A DNA stretch of 45,149 bases from Gammaproteobacteria bacterium (GCA_022599775.1 JAHZLQ010000012.1:1-45149), one strand, 5' to 3'. Numbered from the stretch's first letter, positions 8,629 through 18,052 are shown. Made by a program: numbers and translations. The notes: generated from the sequence alone by a model not told the origin.

Positions 8629-9816
8629 TCATGCGATTCGTGAAAGCCGCGCGGCGTCGATGGCTTCGTCGTAAATCGACTCCAGCTTCTCGGTCTGGCG
8701 CGCAATATTGAAGCTCTGCTCCACGCGCGCCCGGCCGCGCAACCCCATTTCCGTTCTCAGATCCGGATTCAGGAGCAGCTTTCGGATGCTGGCGGATAGC
8801 GCCTCGACATCGCGTTCCGGGCACAGCAAGCCGGTCTGCTCATTGACGATGGCCTCTCCGATTCCGCCGGATTCGGATGCGACGACCGGTACGCCCTGGG
8901 CGCTCGCTTCCAGGTTCACGATCCCAAAGCCTTCCATGTCGCCGTCGGCTGCGGTGATGCTGGGAACGACCTTGACGGCGGCCTGCCGAATCCAGGCCAT
9001 CACTTCGTGATTTGGCAGGGTGCCGACGAAACGGCAGCGGCCGGCAATTCCAAGCGCTGCGGCTTGCGCCTCCAGATCGGCGCGCCGCGGACCGTCACCA
9101 ATGACAACAAGCCGCAAATCCTCGAATTCCGGCGCAAGCTTCGCCACCGCGCGGAGCAGATAGGTCGTGCCCTTCTTCTCCACCAGACGCGCGACATGAA
9201 CGATCATCCCCGGCTGCCCCGGCCCTTGGCGGGGTGCGATGCGCTCGCAGTCGATGCCGATGTAATGAACCCTGAGCTTGTCTGGCGGATAGCCCCTGGC
9301 CAGCGCGGACTGGCGGATGAACTCCGAGACGCACAGGAACATCGAACCCCGGGCAGCCAGCCTTTTCCGGAACAGCACGCCATTGACCAAGGCCGGGCGA
9401 CCGGATCGCAGGCAGTCGAGGTCCGTGCGTGTGACGTCAAAACCATGCAGCGTCGTGACCAGGGGAATACCAAGGCGCTGCGCGAGCGGAACGGCGTAGA
9501 CGCCGTCGACACCGAAGTGGCAGTGGATCAGACTCAAGCGATCTTGCGCCAGCCCTGGCAAAAACGGTCTTGCGCGCGGCAGCAGCGCGGTGCTGAGCGC
9601 CCGCAGCGACGATGCGTCGGGCTTTGCGGCGCTGCCGCGAACGGTTCGATTTCCGGGGTCTCCGAACGACCGCGAACCAATGTAGACCGGCGAATACCGC
9701 GCGAGACGGCCGGCCTGCTCATAGATGAAGGTCTCCGACGGCTTGAACAACTGGAGACGAAATATCCCGACCTTTCGGCTGACCGAGGGCTGTGGATGAA
9801 GTCTCTGGATACTCAA
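8629..9816 (-). CDS. GT4-family glycosyltransferase (TTG start)
   Basis: A retaining glycosyltransferase of 395 residues. Visible motifs are FKPSETFIYEQ at the N-terminus, TTLHGFDV and HYIGIDCE in the acceptor half, HVARLVEKKGTTYLLRA at the interdomain region, and the EX7E donor motif E-GFGIVNL-E followed by ASAQGVPVVAS. The frame extends upstream to 9909 inside the polymerase gene. The TTG at 9816 forms a TTGA 4-base overlap with the polymerase stop and places the conserved N-terminus correctly, so it is preferred. It belongs to the same operon as the genes on both sides and acts in repeat-unit assembly. The sugar is not predictable. Confidence 0.87.
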   Translation of the reverse strand: MSIQRLHPQPSVSRKVGIFRLQLFKPSETFIYEQAGRLARYSPVYIGSRSFGDPGNRTVRGSAAKPDASSLRALSTALLPRARPFLPGLAQDRLSLIHCHFGVDGVYAVPLAQRLGIPLVTTLHGFDVTRTDLDCLRSGRPALVNGVLFRKRLAARGSMFLCVSEFIRQSALARGYPPDKLRVHYIGIDCERIAPRQGPGQPGMIVHVARLVEKKGTTYLLRAVAKLAPEFEDLRLVVIGDGPRRADLEAQAAALGIAGRCRFVGTLPNHEVMAWIRQAAVKVVPSITAADGDMEGFGIVNLEASAQGVPVVASESGGIGEAIVNEQTGLLCPERDVEALSASIRKLLLNPDLRTEMGLRGRARVEQSFNIARQTEKLESIYDEAIDAARLSRIA

Positions 9817-11132
9817 GCGAGCCGTCCCGACAAGGGCGCCGGCACAAGGCTCGTTTCGCTGCTGGAAACCGGTGGCGCGGACATGTACATCAGCAGCACA
9901 CATAACCATGTAAGAAAGTGATTGAGGTTGTGGTTGCTCATGGCGAACCAGAGCACATGCAGCAGGGCGAGATTCTTGGCAACCCTCAATACGGACAGAT
10001 CCTCGCTGTCTTGATCGCCGGACCTGCGTGGCCGCTGAGCGTACCGCCCCAGCAGCAGCAGACCCGCTATGCCGATGAGTACGCTGCCCAGCACCCCCAG
10101 CTCGAAGAAGAACTGGAGATAGGTGTTGTGGATGCCGTGCTGGGAACCGAAGCCGGTGCCGACAAGCGGGCTGTCACAGAACTGAAGCCAGGCGTAGCGC
10201 CAGGCCACAAACCGTGAAGCGGCGCTCGCATTGGGATCGGAAAACGCCCTGATCCCTTGTTCGATCAGGCCCAGTACGTCGTAGTAGCTTTGAGCGCCGA
10301 TGACGAGCACCAGTGCGGCAACCGCGGCGATCGATACGCGCTTGAGCTTGGTGGCCGCCGTGCCGCCACGAAGGACGAGATACGCCAACGCGGCCACGTA
10401 GGCGACATAGGCGGCGCGCGTGGTTGTCAGAAACAGGGCCGCCAGCGTGAGGATGTACAGCGGACCCAGCAGTGCCATCGGCAGCGACAGCTTCGAGCGG
10501 GCCTGCTTCAAGGGTATGCGCTGCATGATCAGCAGGGTCCAGATCGACAGCATGAAACTCGAAACGATTCCGTATTCGTTGGGATAGGAGCCCGGCGAGA
10601 AGCGCAGCAGCCCATAGCCGAACTGGGTCAGCACCTGGAATTTGTCGATGAACTCCACGGAGAGAACGCCAAGGTAGTAACCGACAAAAAAGACATAGCC
10701 CGCCGCCAGCGTGATGACATAGCCCAACAGAACCAGACGCAGCCCGAGTACCCGCTCGGCGACTGCCGATTCGGCGCTTCGCGGCTCGTTGCGCCACAGA
10801 TAGCTTCCAAGCGCCAGCGCGAACAGCAGCATCGACGTGAACAGGCCGACGCGCACGATCGGATTGTCGTCATTGGAGAGGTCTGAAACATCGTGATAGG
10901 CGTACAGGATGCCGGCCGAGATCACCATGTAGACCACCACCGGCATCATGATGAGAAAGTCCGTGAAGACTTTCCGGTTGATCCCCCGGCACGCGAAAAC
11001 CACGATGCCGATCGGCAACAGGGCGTAGTAGAACCGGAAGGAGCTCGGCAATCCCGGCACCGGGATCAGGGCCCCGATCGGACCCAGCAGACAAAACCCG
11101 GCATAGACGACGGCTTGGGGGTTGATCCGCAT
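9813..11132 (-). CDS. Wzy/O-antigen ligase-family polymerase
   Basis: A polytopic inner-membrane protein of 439 residues with about 10-12 hydrophobic segments. A large periplasmic region carries the Wzy_C-type signature (GTGFGSQHGIHNTYLQFFFELG). Proteins of this fold either polymerise flipped repeat units (Wzy) or ligate glycans (WaaL). With Wzz directly upstream and a flippase in the same operon, a Wzy polymerase role is more likely. The operon gap upstream is 34 bases and its stop overlaps the next glycosyltransferase start by 4. Low sequence conservation in the family means ligase activity cannot be excluded. Confidence 0.85.
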   Translation of the reverse strand: MRINPQAVVYAGFCLLGPIGALIPVPGLPSSFRFYYALLPIGIVVFACRGINRKVFTDFLIMMPVVVYMVISAGILYAYHDVSDLSNDDNPIVRVGLFTSMLLFALALGSYLWRNEPRSAESAVAERVLGLRLVLLGYVITLAAGYVFFVGYYLGVLSVEFIDKFQVLTQFGYGLLRFSPGSYPNEYGIVSSFMLSIWTLLIMQRIPLKQARSKLSLPMALLGPLYILTLAALFLTTTRAAYVAYVAALAYLVLRGGTAATKLKRVSIAAVAALVLVIGAQSYYDVLGLIEQGIRAFSDPNASAASRFVAWRYAWLQFCDSPLVGTGFGSQHGIHNTYLQFFFELGVLGSVLIGIAGLLLLGRYAQRPRRSGDQDSEDLSVLRVAKNLALLHVLWFAMSNHNLNHFLTWLCVLLMYMSAPPVSSSETSLVPAPLSGRLA

Positions 11133-11166
11133 GTGAGGTCTGGACGGCGAGTCGGCGCGTTGAGGC

Positions 11167-12042
11167 TCAGCGCCTGCGCGAAAAGCCGACGACCATTACG
11201 GCAAAGCTTGAAAGCATGAATCCAAGCACCAGCCCCAGCAGCACGATGACTTTCTTTTGGGGCCGCACGGGCTCCTGGGGAACCACGGCAGGGTCCAGCA
11301 CCCTGAAGGCGTATTCCTCGTCGCCCTGGGCCAGCATGCTGGACTTGAGTTCGCTTTCGATCAGCTTGTAGATGGCGGTGCGTATCTCGGCGATGCTGTT
11401 CTGCTCAAGCTGCCGTTTGAGGTAGGCAAGATTCTTTTCGGCACTGGAAATGGCGCGGTTGCGCATCCGTTCATTGGTTCTGCTGACCAGTTCAGACGCC
11501 CAGTGCGCCGCCTGTTCCGGATCCTTCCATTCGATACTCAGCGTCACCAGACCGGTGGCGCCATCCTGCTCCACGGTGCGGATTTTATTGGCGAAGAGCT
11601 TGTTGGCGTCCCAGAGCGTCGGCGCTTGCGCGGGGTCATCCACCAGCCATTGGTTTTGCTTGGCGTCCCATTGATCGCCGAACAACACCGGAAGCAGTTT
11701 TTCATCGCTGACGAACTGATCCGTCAGTGCGCGAGATTCCAGCGTCGCCACGGCTTCGACTTCCCGCCCGCCAGCGCCGCCGATGGACATGCCCGCCAGT
11801 GAGGCGAGTCCGCCGAGTTGGCCACCCAGGCCGGAGATTCCGCCCGACTGCCCGCGCTCGCTCGTGGGCGCCAGCAAGACTTCGGCGCGGTAGATCGGCG
11901 TGGCGGTCAGCGCCCAGGCAAGGCCCAGCGCCAAGCCAAGCACAGTGCTGGCGAGAATCCACCATTTGCCGCCAAGCAACAGTCCGCCAATCTCGGTGAG
12001 CGTGACCTCGCTCGAACCCGAGGTATTGCCAGGAGTGATCAT
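11167..12042 (-). CDS. Wzz-type polysaccharide chain-length determinant (no kinase domain)
   Basis: A polysaccharide co-polymerase of 291 residues. It has a cytoplasmic N-tail, TM1 at about residues 27-48, a periplasmic alpha/beta and coiled-coil region (about 50-260), and TM2 at about 265-285 preceded by the proline-rich PVRPQKK segment typical of Wzz. The periplasmic part includes a Gly-rich stretch (SGGISGLGGQLGGLASLAG) common in PCP proteins. There is no Walker-type tyrosine kinase domain, so this is a Wzz/PCP-1-like or kinase-less PCP-2 protein. It should set the chain length made by the polymerase encoded 34 bases downstream. Starts at ATG 12042 with a weak ribosome site; the 78-base AT-richer gap upstream could hold an internal promoter. 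Confidence 0.88.
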   Translation of the reverse strand: MITPGNTSGSSEVTLTEIGGLLLGGKWWILASTVLGLALGLAWALTATPIYRAEVLLAPTSERGQSGGISGLGGQLGGLASLAGMSIGGAGGREVEAVATLESRALTDQFVSDEKLLPVLFGDQWDAKQNQWLVDDPAQAPTLWDANKLFANKIRTVEQDGATGLVTLSIEWKDPEQAAHWASELVSRTNERMRNRAISSAEKNLAYLKRQLEQNSIAEIRTAIYKLIESELKSSMLAQGDEEYAFRVLDPAVVPQEPVRPQKKVIVLLGLVLGFMLSSFAVMVVGFSRRR

Positions 12043-12120
12043 CTTGAATATACCGGTCGTTACGTATTGAATCGATAAGGCTCTTGAATCAGAGCGACGG
12101 GCTTCGTACTGAAGGCGGCG

Positions 12121-14307
12121 TTACCGGATGAGTCCGCTACGGGCCTTGCCGCCGAGCGGCGGTACCGTCTCGGTTGCTCCGTACAGGCGAATTCCGTCTC
12201 GGACCATCTGGCCACCATCGCGGGTCAGCGGTCGGAACAGGATGGGTGCGCGCCGCCGTGTGGACCGGGCAAAAAACAGGTCCATCGGGATATTCACATA
12301 AAACCCTTTGTCGAACGAGCCTTCGCCAAAATCTTCGGCTGAAACATTGGTTCTGGTGGCGAATGCCCCGACCGAAACGCCGCTGTCGAAGAAGTGGGCG
12401 ATGTTGAGCGTGCCGCCCCAGTCACCGGCAAGATAACGCCCGTAACTGAACTGGACGAGCGTGTCGATGGCGCGCATGTCGTAGTACGCGGTGAGATGGC
12501 CGGTCGTGACCTGATAGTCCAGGAAGTCGAGGCGCTGGTCGTAATCCCGCTTGCGAACGCGTGCCACGTCCAGGCCCAGGGCGAGCGGGCTCTGGAACGG
12601 GCGGTACAGCACTTCGCCGGCGATGCCGCCGTACATTTCTTCGAACAGGCCGGCGGATACCCGGCCATACCAGGATTCGCCTACCGGAAAGAAGTAGTTG
12701 GTCTCCAGCCTGACCAGGTTGTTCTTTCCTTCCTTGAGATACTGCGCAATATCGCTGCGCACATGCGGCAGCACGCTGTCGGACTGAAGTTCGAGCTTGT
12801 CGAAATTGTTGTAGATGTTGGCTCCCACCTGGGTCGAGATGCTCCAGTTGGGGGCCAGCGACAGGGAGGCGCCCAGTTTCCACCAGAGCTGGAACAGGTA
12901 GAAGCCATCCGGCCCACCGACGTGTTGCCTCCAGCCGGGACCCGAGGAAAACGACAGTCCGGGGTAGTCCTGGGTTCCACCCTGTTGCTGCCAGTGCGAG
13001 AACAGGTCCGGGCCGGACACGCGAATCGCGCGCTCGGCCTCCTCGGGTGCGGCACGGCCCAGCGCCAGGCGCTCGACTTCGCTGCGCACCAGATTCACTC
13101 GATACGCTTCAAATCCGAGATAGACCTCGATCAATGTGAAATTGCTGACCTCGGGCGGCGCCCGCTGCGCCAGAACGCGCGACAACCTGCCGAATGCTTC
13201 CGCCTGGGAGCGGTACCGGCTTTGCGCATACCAAACCGTGAGTGTTCCGGTGTCGGCTTGATACGAATAACCTTGCAGACCGAAACCTTGCTCCGCCATC
13301 GCCTGGCGCAAGCGCATGGTTGTGCCGGGCCTGAGCGTTTCGATCTCCGCGCTGCCCAGCGTGGCATCCGTGTCTGCGGACTTCTGCGCCTTGTCTGGAA
13401 AGTCCGGGAGTTGATCCTGGGGGCGCCGAAGCTTGGGCATCGGCGGATCGAGGAACTTGGGGACGCCCTGCGCTTCGTTAAAGTTGGTCCGGAACGAAAC
13501 GCGCGCCGTGAGGATCGAGCCGCGCTCCCAGCCCAGGCTGGTATCCACGATGCGGTTGGGACGCCAGTTCATCCCCAGGTTGAGCGGGAAGCTTACGTCC
13601 TGATCGTTGTCCAGAGCCTCGGACTCGTAGTCGTTGCCATCCCATTCGGCGACGAATGACAGACCCGGCCAGGGGCTGCTCCAGCGCACGCCGCCGAACA
13701 GGCCGACCTCTTCGCCGCGGAACAGGCGGTCGAACCCACTGTTGCCCGGCGTGCCGTCGGTCGAGCGATCTGAAAAGTCGTCGGATATCTCGGTGAGCGG
13801 ATTATCCAGGTCGCCACGCGCGCCGAGGCGTCCCCAGCCGATCCCCAGCGAGAAGTCCCAGTCGTACCAGCGCCGGTTGGCAACGAGGTATTCGCCCGAG
13901 AACAGCCCGGTACCGCCCACGTCGCGCGCGCCGACCGCCAGCGACGGCCAGTGCGGACCCTCATGAAGCAGCACGAATTTGGCATCGACCGATCGATCCT
14001 TGTAGCTCTGGTCGCCGCTGAAGCTTTCCGGCCCATAGAGCCGGTTGCTCACTTCGGTGTAGCGGAATACGGCCTCCAGGCGATCCAGGACCTGCAGCGA
14101 GAATTGCAGCTGGTTGTAGGGGCGTACCGTGGAGACGCCCACGGCGAATTCGCCTTTTTTCGAGACGCGTGCAGTGGGCGTCTGCAACAGGCCGACTTCC
14201 CCGTAGTCGTTGAGGATATCGAACTGCGGCGCCTGTTCGGCAAAAATGGTCGGGCTGAGCGCGGCGCAGCCGAACGCCAGCGCCCAGCGCCAGTATTGGC
14301 GGATCAT
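12121..14307 (-). CDS. YjbH/GfcD-family outer-membrane exopolysaccharide protein
   Basis: A secreted protein of 728 residues with a signal peptide (residues 1-23, cleavage after IFA). The N-terminal part is a beta-rich region beginning DYGEVGLLQTPTARV, as in YjbH. A central linker has Pro/Asp-rich sequence, and the C-terminal half is rich in aromatic, alternating beta strands ending with RPLTRDGGQMVRDG, a hallmark of the YjbH family. The length matches E. coli YjbH/GfcD (about 700). These proteins are thought to form outer-membrane beta barrels that help secrete group 4 capsule or Yjb polysaccharide. It sits 46 bases after the SLBB export protein, the same partnership as GfcD with GfcE. Confidence 0.9.
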   Translation of the reverse strand: MIRQYWRWALAFGCAALSPTIFAEQAPQFDILNDYGEVGLLQTPTARVSKKGEFAVGVSTVRPYNQLQFSLQVLDRLEAVFRYTEVSNRLYGPESFSGDQSYKDRSVDAKFVLLHEGPHWPSLAVGARDVGGTGLFSGEYLVANRRWYDWDFSLGIGWGRLGARGDLDNPLTEISDDFSDRSTDGTPGNSGFDRLFRGEEVGLFGGVRWSSPWPGLSFVAEWDGNDYESEALDNDQDVSFPLNLGMNWRPNRIVDTSLGWERGSILTARVSFRTNFNEAQGVPKFLDPPMPKLRRPQDQLPDFPDKAQKSADTDATLGSAEIETLRPGTTMRLRQAMAEQGFGLQGYSYQADTGTLTVWYAQSRYRSQAEAFGRLSRVLAQRAPPEVSNFTLIEVYLGFEAYRVNLVRSEVERLALGRAAPEEAERAIRVSGPDLFSHWQQQGGTQDYPGLSFSSGPGWRQHVGGPDGFYLFQLWWKLGASLSLAPNWSISTQVGANIYNNFDKLELQSDSVLPHVRSDIAQYLKEGKNNLVRLETNYFFPVGESWYGRVSAGLFEEMYGGIAGEVLYRPFQSPLALGLDVARVRKRDYDQRLDFLDYQVTTGHLTAYYDMRAIDTLVQFSYGRYLAGDWGGTLNIAHFFDSGVSVGAFATRTNVSAEDFGEGSFDKGFYVNIPMDLFFARSTRRRAPILFRPLTRDGGQMVRDGIRLYGATETVPPLGGKARSGLIR

Positions 14308-14353
14308 CAGGCGAAAAACCGCGATGGCCGGGCGCTGGAAATCGTGCCCGGGC

Positions 14354-17305
14354 TCAGTTGTTGTCGCCGATCACGGCCAGCGCTGCTGCCGAAACCGCAA
14401 GGTTGGAGAAGATGCCCAGCAACTTTTCGCTCAAGACCCATCCGTTGAGCGGCGTGGCGTCACGCGGAACGACGATATAGCTGCCAGGCGGCACGTCGAT
14501 CCGGCGGAAATTCCAGAACGAGGTTTCAAGCTTTCGGGCCTGGCCACTGGGCAGGATCAGAAAGGCGCGTTCGTCATCCGCCCCCTGGGTGAAGCCGCCG
14601 GCCATGTCGATGTATTCCGAAGCATCACGGCCCGAAACGAAGGCCACCGTTCCGGCGTTGAGCACCTGCCCTGTCACCGTGACGGTGGCGGGGCGCTTGG
14701 GCATGTAGAGCTTGTCGCCGGGCTCGACCACGATGTCGAGCTCGGGGCGCGCGGCGAGCACCTGCGGGTCGGTTTCGGTCACGACCCGGCCAACGGTCGG
14801 ACTGCTTTCCAGGCTTTGGACGATACCGGACAGAAAGCCGGACGAAGCGTCGGAATCCGGCAGTGCACCGCTGGTCACCGCGGTCACCAGCGCCTCGCGC
14901 AGATCCTTGGCGGCGCGCTGGTTGGTGATCTGCTCGGCACGACGCGCGGACTCCCGCGTCAGCACAGCGCCATAGGGATAAGCCTGGTCGGTCAGCCCGC
15001 CGGCGCGACGAATGATGTCGGACAGGCGCTCGCCACGAATGATGCTGTACGCGCCCGGAAACCGGACCTCGCCATACAGCCGCACCACGCCGTTTTCCTG
15101 GCCGACATACACCGGCCTGAAGTTGAGGATATCGCCCGGGTGCATGTCGATCGCCAAGGTCTGATCCTGACCGACGTCCAGGGTCTGATAGCGCGACTGT
15201 CCCGTTTCCAGGGCCTGGGCATAGGAAACGTATTCGACATTCTCGCGATTGCCTTCCGCCGTCAGGCCGCCAGCAGCATCGACCACGCTGCGCAGGGCCG
15301 TTCCATCGGCCACCGGATAAAGCCCCGGACGGCGGACCTCCCCGAATACCGCGACCGAACGTTCCAGCAGAAACGGTAGGATCTGCGGGACGCGCTGATA
15401 GATCCGGGGACACTGACTGGGGGGAGCAAGTTGCTGCCCCGCGGCAGTCGATGGCAACTGCGAACGCGGGTCCGACGACACCAGCCTGGCGCTGCGCCCG
15501 GCCTGGCCATTTCCGGTGATGAACGCATCGCCCTGCCCGTTCGCAGTGCCCTGACCAAGAATCAGAGCCTGATCCCTGTTCTGTGCCTGCTGCCCCGGCG
15601 TTGCCGGCAGATAACCGTCGTACGCGCTATCGTCGCGATTTCGCGCGTCCCCGTTCGCCGCCTCCTGAATATCGCCCCATTGATCGGACATGCCGAAGGA
15701 ATCACGCTCGGACGCAAAAATCTGGACCAGGCGGGATGCCCGCTGCGACGACAGCAGCCTCGTCAATTGATCGAGCCCGGGACAGGACGAAACCTGGCGG
15801 CCACCGCCGGCCACGGCCGAGCGAACGTCCGAAGAGCTCAGGTACTCGACATCAGACCGGCTCAGGACGACGATCAGATCATTCGGGCGCAGCGACTCTG
15901 CCGGCACCAGCCCTCCCGGCCCGCGCTGCAATGCGGACCAGCGGCGCACGCCGCCCGCCTCGGTGGTGCGTTCGATCAGGATGGCGGGGAAGTAGGCTTC
16001 CTCTCCGCTATCCGACGACAGCGGCGCGGCGACCTGCAACACATCCGCGAGACTCATGCCCGCGCTCCACTGGTAGCGTCCGGGATATTTGACGAAACCT
16101 TCGACCCGGACCTTGTCTTCGATCCTCGGAGAGACCTGCTTGATCTTGATCGCATCGCCGTCGTGCACCGGCGCGGAACGTTCGATCACCCCGTCACGCC
16201 CGATATCGACGATGACGCGTCCGTGCGAGGGCGAAACCCGTTCGATGGTTGCGGCGGCCGAAGAGGAGGCCTGCAAGCCACCCGCCAGCTCCAGCATCTG
16301 TCCGACGGTCCGTTCGCCGTCGAGTTCATAGATCGCCGGTCGTTTGACTTCGCCATCGACTGCCACCTGGGCGCCGACCGGGGGCACGAAGATCACATCG
16401 CCCGGCATCAGTCGCAAATCGGCGTGGGCGTCACCACGGATCAACAGGTCGTAGAGATCCAGGGTGGACACCACACGACCCCCACGCTTCAGCTGAATCT
16501 TGCGCAAGGAACCGGAGAGCCCGACACCGCCGCCCTGAAAGAGGGCATTGGTCATGGTGCTGAGCGAACTGACGGTATAGGAGCCGGGCTGGTTGACATC
16601 GCCGACCAGGAATACCTGCATCGAGCGTAGCCGCCCCAAGGTGACATCCGCCTTGGCGCCGATGATGCGCTGCTCTATCTGATCCTGAACGGTCTGCTGG
16701 ACTTCCGCGAAACGAAGTCCGGCGACATCGACGGGTCCGATACCTGGAATGTTGATTGCCCCGTCCCGGCTGATCTCCAGAGCGTAGGAGGCGTTGTTGT
16801 TTTCGTAGATCTGGACCCGGATCAGATCACCCGGGCCGACGACGTAATCGGCCGGCACCGGGAAGTTGTCAACGGGCGCGAATGTGCTGGGCGCCGCGCC
16901 GATGAACAGGCTGTATCCGAAGGGCTCGAGATTGGCCGAAAAGGGAGTGTCCGTAAACCGGAGGTACTGCCGTCTGAGTTGCAGAACGCGTTGACGGGCC
17001 TGCCGCTGCCGTTCGGCACCGAGCACCGGATCATCCTGAACCCCGGAGCCACCGTCGCTGCCGCGCGCCTGGGGGACTTCGCCGGAACCGTATTGCTCGA
17101 ACGAGCCATCATTCGACCCCATGGGCCGGGATTCTGCGTAGGCGTCGATCAACTGCTGGCGCTGCTCGGGGCTGAGCGTATCCAGAATGTCTGGCGAACC
17201 GCTCTGCGCAGCGGCAATTCCGCAGCCGAAAAGTACCAAGGCCGTGGCGGCACATCGAACCCATTCACCAATCAGCCGGCGGCGGGCAGGCAGCTCAAAT
17301 CTCAC
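14354..17305 (-). CDS. Large multi-SLBB polysaccharide export protein (Wza/GfcE-like)
   Basis: Exported protein of 983 residues, more than twice the size of E. coli Wza (379). After a signal sequence (about 1-33) and a low-complexity linker comes the poly-export domain (about 135-215, YVVGPGDLIRVQIYEN). Several beta-grasp SLBB units follow, recognisable by repeated GEV-x-RPG or G-x-V-x-x-PG motifs near residues 230, 310, 400, 655, 755 and 890. A C-terminal hydrophobic helix comes last (about 960-978). A Gln/Asn/Ser-rich insert separates the third and fourth units. It should form the periplasm-spanning export channel. The start is a GTG at 17305 with AGGG 9 bases upstream. The signal peptide has LFGC before AAAQ, a poor lipobox, so acylation is uncertain. 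First gene of the operon. Confidence 0.9.
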   Translation of the reverse strand: MRFELPARRRLIGEWVRCAATALVLFGCGIAAAQSGSPDILDTLSPEQRQQLIDAYAESRPMGSNDGSFEQYGSGEVPQARGSDGGSGVQDDPVLGAERQRQARQRVLQLRRQYLRFTDTPFSANLEPFGYSLFIGAAPSTFAPVDNFPVPADYVVGPGDLIRVQIYENNNASYALEISRDGAINIPGIGPVDVAGLRFAEVQQTVQDQIEQRIIGAKADVTLGRLRSMQVFLVGDVNQPGSYTVSSLSTMTNALFQGGGVGLSGSLRKIQLKRGGRVVSTLDLYDLLIRGDAHADLRLMPGDVIFVPPVGAQVAVDGEVKRPAIYELDGERTVGQMLELAGGLQASSSAAATIERVSPSHGRVIVDIGRDGVIERSAPVHDGDAIKIKQVSPRIEDKVRVEGFVKYPGRYQWSAGMSLADVLQVAAPLSSDSGEEAYFPAILIERTTEAGGVRRWSALQRGPGGLVPAESLRPNDLIVVLSRSDVEYLSSSDVRSAVAGGGRQVSSCPGLDQLTRLLSSQRASRLVQIFASERDSFGMSDQWGDIQEAANGDARNRDDSAYDGYLPATPGQQAQNRDQALILGQGTANGQGDAFITGNGQAGRSARLVSSDPRSQLPSTAAGQQLAPPSQCPRIYQRVPQILPFLLERSVAVFGEVRRPGLYPVADGTALRSVVDAAGGLTAEGNRENVEYVSYAQALETGQSRYQTLDVGQDQTLAIDMHPGDILNFRPVYVGQENGVVRLYGEVRFPGAYSIIRGERLSDIIRRAGGLTDQAYPYGAVLTRESARRAEQITNQRAAKDLREALVTAVTSGALPDSDASSGFLSGIVQSLESSPTVGRVVTETDPQVLAARPELDIVVEPGDKLYMPKRPATVTVTGQVLNAGTVAFVSGRDASEYIDMAGGFTQGADDERAFLILPSGQARKLETSFWNFRRIDVPPGSYIVVPRDATPLNGWVLSEKLLGIFSNLAVSAAALAVIGDNN

Positions 17306-17418
17306 GCGGAATCACCCTACTGTCTGAAAATGACATGGCTTGAGGAAACCTCTGCATGACCGACTGCGCTCGACATCTCGCGTTTCGGCAGTGCTCGAAA
17401 TGCTCATTTATTTCAATA

Positions 17419-17428
17419 CCCCCCCCCC
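17419..17428. repeat. C10 homopolymer tract in operon leader
   Basis: Ten consecutive C (G on the operon strand) lie about 114 bases upstream of the GTG start of the SLBB export gene. Homopolymers of this length are prone to slipped-strand length changes. In a promoter or leader this can alter expression, but the sequence alone does not show variation. Confidence 0.6.
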
Positions 17429-17637
17429 GCTTCCTGCGCGCTGGCGAAACGCGAGCTGCCTTCGCGCGCTACGGTTATGCAGCGGTTCCTTAGCTCATGA
17501 ACCAAAGCGCCCTGAGCGTCAACGGCTTACGTAGGAGCCGGACGGTCAAAACTGGTCGAATGCTACATGAGCGATCCGGTTCTGTGCGCGTGAACATCGA
17601 GGTGAATCGCATTTTCTGATTGGCATCTGGACAATTA

Positions 17638-17649
17638 GCCGCTAAAGTG
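17638..17649 (+). promoter_or_regulatory. Shared upstream motif, copy 1
   Basis: GCCGCTAAAGTG ends 61 bases before the first Thr-rich gene. The same motif with one change, GCCGCTAGAGTG, precedes the second gene at 18053-18064. Its repetition in front of paralogous genes suggests a conserved promoter part or regulator site duplicated with the genes. Confidence 0.35.
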
Positions 17650-17710
17650 AAATCCACTAGATTTGGTTGAAATGCGGGTTGACCGCAAACCTTTCCCCGT
17701 GGAGTGAACC

Positions 17711-18007
17711 ATGAGCAAGCTGATCCCCCTGGCTGTACTGGCAACTGCGGTGTTCTCCGCCCCCCTCGCATTCGCGCAGGAGACCGGCACCCCCGCCGGC
17801 GCATCCGCAGCGAATGAGGCAACCGAGGCTGCAGGCGCGGTTTCGATCGGTGTGGGTGTCGGAACCGCAGCGGTCATTGGCGGAATCGTCGCCGCCGGCA
17901 CGGACGACAACGAGCCCGACGCCCCCAACGACACCGTAACGCCTCCGGGCACTTCGCCCTCCACGTCGACCTCGACCAGCACTTCGACCGCGACCGGCAC
18001 TTTCTAG
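17711..18007 (+). CDS. Small exported Thr/Ser-rich protein, GfcA/YjbE-like
   Basis: The product has 98 residues: a signal peptide (1-22, cleavage after AFA), a short Ala/Glu region, one Gly/Ala-rich hydrophobic segment (about 43-62, VSIGVGVGTAAVIGGIVAAG), an acidic DD-N-E patch, and a Pro/Ser/Thr tail with repeated ST. This order matches the small threonine-rich proteins GfcA (YmcD) and YjbE that head the E. coli gfc and yjb operons, whose function is poorly defined. Identification rests on architecture plus the neighbouring YjbF-, YjbH- and Wza-like genes, not on clear residue conservation. A paralogue follows 155 bases downstream. The Shine-Dalgarno site (GTGGAG) is well placed. Confidence 0.75.
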   Translation: MSKLIPLAVLATAVFSAPLAFAQETGTPAGASAANEATEAAGAVSIGVGVGTAAVIGGIVAAGTDDNEPDAPNDTVTPPGTSPSTSTSTSTSTATGTF

Positions 18008-18052
18008 ACAGCGTTCTTTCGGCGCGCCGGGCGATTGGATTTCACGCGAGGA

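Larger units (their letters stand above)
17306..17710. promoter_or_regulatory. Divergent control region between export operon and Thr-rich genes
   Basis: A 405-base gap between divergent genes, lower in GC than the coding DNA. It holds a run of ten C at 17419-17428 about 114 bases in front of the export operon start, and the motif GCCGCTAAAGTG at 17638-17649. An imperfectly spaced palindrome AAATC-N5-GATTT follows at 17650-17664, 46 bases in front of the first Thr-rich gene. Clear sigma-70 boxes are not obvious on either strand. No coding potential was seen. Confidence 0.5.
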
